A stretch of 6,925 nucleotides of DNA from an uncultured Desulfobacca sp. (GTDB lineage Bacteria > Desulfobacterota > Desulfobaccia > Desulfobaccales > Desulfobaccaceae). The stretch is from positions 1 to 6,925 of the forward strand of contig CALGOE010000160.1 of assembly GCA_937958145.1 (NCBI GenBank). Direction: 5' to 3'. The position numbers were made by a program, and so were the translations under genes. The notes under the pieces were generated by a model. It was not told where the DNA came from. It was given only the letters and a program-made list of their open reading frames with translations, and searched no databases. This document shows positions 5,529-6,925 of this stretch, piece by piece (within the stretch, counting starts at the first letter, position 1; each line of letters opens with the position of its first letter).

Positions 5529-6527
5529 ATGCCATCCTTTACAACTCCCCAGCGCGCCCGTCTTCTGACCATTGCTGCTTCGGTGCTCACCAGTCTGCTC
5601 CTCCTGGGGATCAAGTTTTACGCCTACTGGCTGACCCAATCGGTGGCCATTCTCTCCGATGCCCTGGAGTCCATCATCAACGTCGTGGCCAGCAGTTTTG
5701 CGCTGGCTGCGGTCATTCTGGCTGCCAAACCGCCGGACCTGACCCATCCCTATGGCCACGGCAAGATCGAATACGTGGCCGTGGGTTTTGAAGGCGCCCT
5801 GATTTTTCTTGCCGCCCTGGGGATCTTTGTGAAGGCCGGGCAGCAGATCTGGCAGCCCCAGCCGCTGCCGGACCTGGAAATGGGATGGGGGCTTCTCCTG
5901 GGAGCCAGTCTGGTCAACCTGGGTCTGGGCTTGACCCTCATTGCCGTGGGCCGCCGGACCGATTCCATTACGCTCATCGCCGATGGCCGCCACATTCTGA
6001 CCGATGTGTATACTTCGGCCGGCGTCCTGGTCGGACTGTTTCTCGTGTGGCTCACCCATCGCCTCTGGCTGGATGGCGCCACCGCGGCTTTGGTCGGGGT
6101 CAACATCCTCTATACCGGCTGGAAACTCCTGCGCCAGGCCTTCGCCGGCCTTCTGGACGAATCAGACACCGCCCTTTTGGAAAAGATCGCGGCCATTCTC
6201 AAGGCCCATCGCCAAAGCTCCTGGATTGATATCCATAAGCTCCGGGCCCGCAAGGCCGGGACCCGACTCTTTTTAGATTTTCACCTCATATTGCCCCGGG
6301 ATTTCAATCTTGAAGAGGCCCATCAGGAGGTAAAAAACCTGGAGGAGATCTTCAAATCCCACTTCCAGGATCAGGCCGATGTCCACATTCACGTGGACCC
6401 TTGCGACCGGGATCAGGAGTGCCCCAGTTGCGGCTATGACCCGTGCAGCTCCCGCCAGGCCGAAACAGCCTGGCAGCGGGTCTGGCGGCAAGATATCGTG
6501 GTAGATGAACGGGAGGGAGAAAAATGA
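5529..6527 (+). CDS. Cation diffusion facilitator (CDF) family metal-ion efflux transporter with Cys-rich tail
   Basis: 332 residues, a usual CDF length. These inner-membrane antiporters export Zn, Fe, Mn, Co, Ni or Cd ions in exchange for protons. Six membrane helices are visible at about 12-34, 38-64, 83-105, 120-141, 156-176 and 180-198. The TM2 metal-site region is SVAILSDALESIINV (38-52, with D44 and E47). The family loop motif is HPYGHGKIEY (73-82). The TM5 site is HILTD (H155, D159). Residues about 205-290 form the cytoplasmic ferredoxin-like dimerisation domain, ending VHIHVDP. Beyond it is a tail with C292, C298, C301 and C306 (C-x5-C-x2-C-x4-C), not part of the core fold. TM2 has Ser at 48 where FieF has its second Asp; my recollection is that the DALES..N form marks a common bacterial CDF subgroup, so the metal should not be guessed from FieF. 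The end overlaps the next gene by four bases (ATGA). Confidence 0.93.
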   Translation: MPSFTTPQRARLLTIAASVLTSLLLLGIKFYAYWLTQSVAILSDALESIINVVASSFALAAVILAAKPPDLTHPYGHGKIEYVAVGFEGALIFLAALGIFVKAGQQIWQPQPLPDLEMGWGLLLGASLVNLGLGLTLIAVGRRTDSITLIADGRHILTDVYTSAGVLVGLFLVWLTHRLWLDGATAALVGVNILYTGWKLLRQAFAGLLDESDTALLEKIAAILKAHRQSSWIDIHKLRARKAGTRLFLDFHLILPRDFNLEEAHQEVKNLEEIFKSHFQDQADVHIHVDPCDRDQECPSCGYDPCSSRQAETAWQRVWRQDIVVDEREGEK

Positions 6528-6925
6528 CGACGCCGACAGCCTCAAGTTGCCCGCCTGTGCGCCGAGACCTGCTGCCACAGCCGGTGGACGTTGCTGCCCC
6601 GCTCCATCTGCCCCGCCCGGCGGCGACCCGTCTGGCCACGCAAAAAGCTCATGAGCTGCATGGGGAGGTGATGCTTCTGGCCTGGTTCGACCGCAACACC
6701 GGTGCTTTTTCACCCCCCATCTCCTGCTGCCGGGAAGATATGCCAGGTTGGCTGGCCTACGCCCTCTCCCGGGGAGCCGATCTCATCATTTCCATCAACG
6801 GCGAAGAGGGAACCCCGTGGCAGGCCACCCAGTGGCAGGATGCGGCCAATCCTCGGGTCGTCAACACGCTGAGTGTTCCCCGAAACGGACACACCCTGGT
6901 TCGAGTTGGGGACTACCTGTATGCG
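6524..6925 (+). CDS. Partial AF1514-like (DUF5619-type) protein of unknown function, 3' end outside window
   Basis: 134 residues up to the right edge with no stop. The start at 6524 overlaps the transporter stop as ATGA and has GGAGG (6512-6516) 7 bases upstream, so the pair is translationally coupled. There is no signal peptide or membrane helix. Residues 1-35 are Pro-rich and probably disordered. Then come HGEVMLLAWFDRNTGAFSPP (46-65), CC (68-69), PGWLAYALSRGADLIISIN (74-92) and, near the edge, VRVGDYLYA (126-134). From memory this follows small proteins typified by Archaeoglobus AF1514, common in sulfate reducers, where LLAWYD, CC, PGW..YA.SRG and a final YVF-like strand recur. The stretch about 93-125 would be an insertion. 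The function of the family is unknown to me; the adjacent cysteines and the coupling to a metal exporter hint at metal handling, which is inference. A family search would decide it. Confidence 0.6.
   Translation, partial: MTTPTASSCPPVRRDLLPQPVDVAAPLHLPRPAATRLATQKAHELHGEVMLLAWFDRNTGAFSPPISCCREDMPGWLAYALSRGADLIISINGEEGTPWQATQWQDAANPRVVNTLSVPRNGHTLVRVGDYLYA

Noticed and set aside
5469..6059. Minus-strand open frame (196 codons) across the start of the CDF gene
   Set aside because: It covers a plus-strand gene with unmistakable CDF motifs, and its own product is Gln/Gly-rich without recognisable features.

Overview
The window is GC-rich bacterial chromosome, densely packed with genes and with a strong G/C preference at third codon positions. 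It carries seven protein-coding genes in two divergent blocks and no sign of a mobile element, CRISPR array or RNA gene. A TolC-type export protein, a sixteen-cysteine CooF-like ferredoxin and a small protein resembling an Archaeoglobus/sulfate-reducer family (AF1514-like) suggest an anaerobic, Gram-negative, Desulfobacterota-like organism. That placement is inferred from gene content; no ribosomal or marker gene is present to settle it.

Minus-strand block (1..1724): a TolC-family outer membrane efflux protein, followed 54 bases downstream by a second envelope protein that runs off the left edge. The second protein has a signal/anchor segment and what looks like the first strands of an outer-membrane beta-barrel. 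No inner-membrane pump or adaptor lies within the window.

Divergent intergenic region (1725..2084): no gene. It holds a perfect 10-bp inverted repeat, each arm carrying a consensus TTGACA that points outwards towards its own gene block. This is the best candidate for a shared control region.

First plus-strand block (2085..4690): a DPM1-like family 2 glycosyltransferase, a small single-pass membrane protein of unknown function, and a polytopic GT-C-like membrane protein. They are separated by 1 base and then overlap by 8 bases, so they look translationally coupled. A simple model is that the first makes a polyprenyl-phosphate sugar on the cytoplasmic side and the membrane protein transfers that sugar at the outer face, with the small protein as a partner.

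Second plus-strand block (4802..6925): preceded by a good sigma70-like promoter that overlaps the end of the previous gene. It contains a four-cluster [4Fe-4S] ferredoxin, a 136-base leader with three mutually exclusive hairpins, a cation diffusion facilitator with a four-cysteine tail, and, joined to it by an ATGA overlap, a partial AF1514-like protein. The most interesting non-coding signal is the attenuator-like leader in front of the metal transporter.
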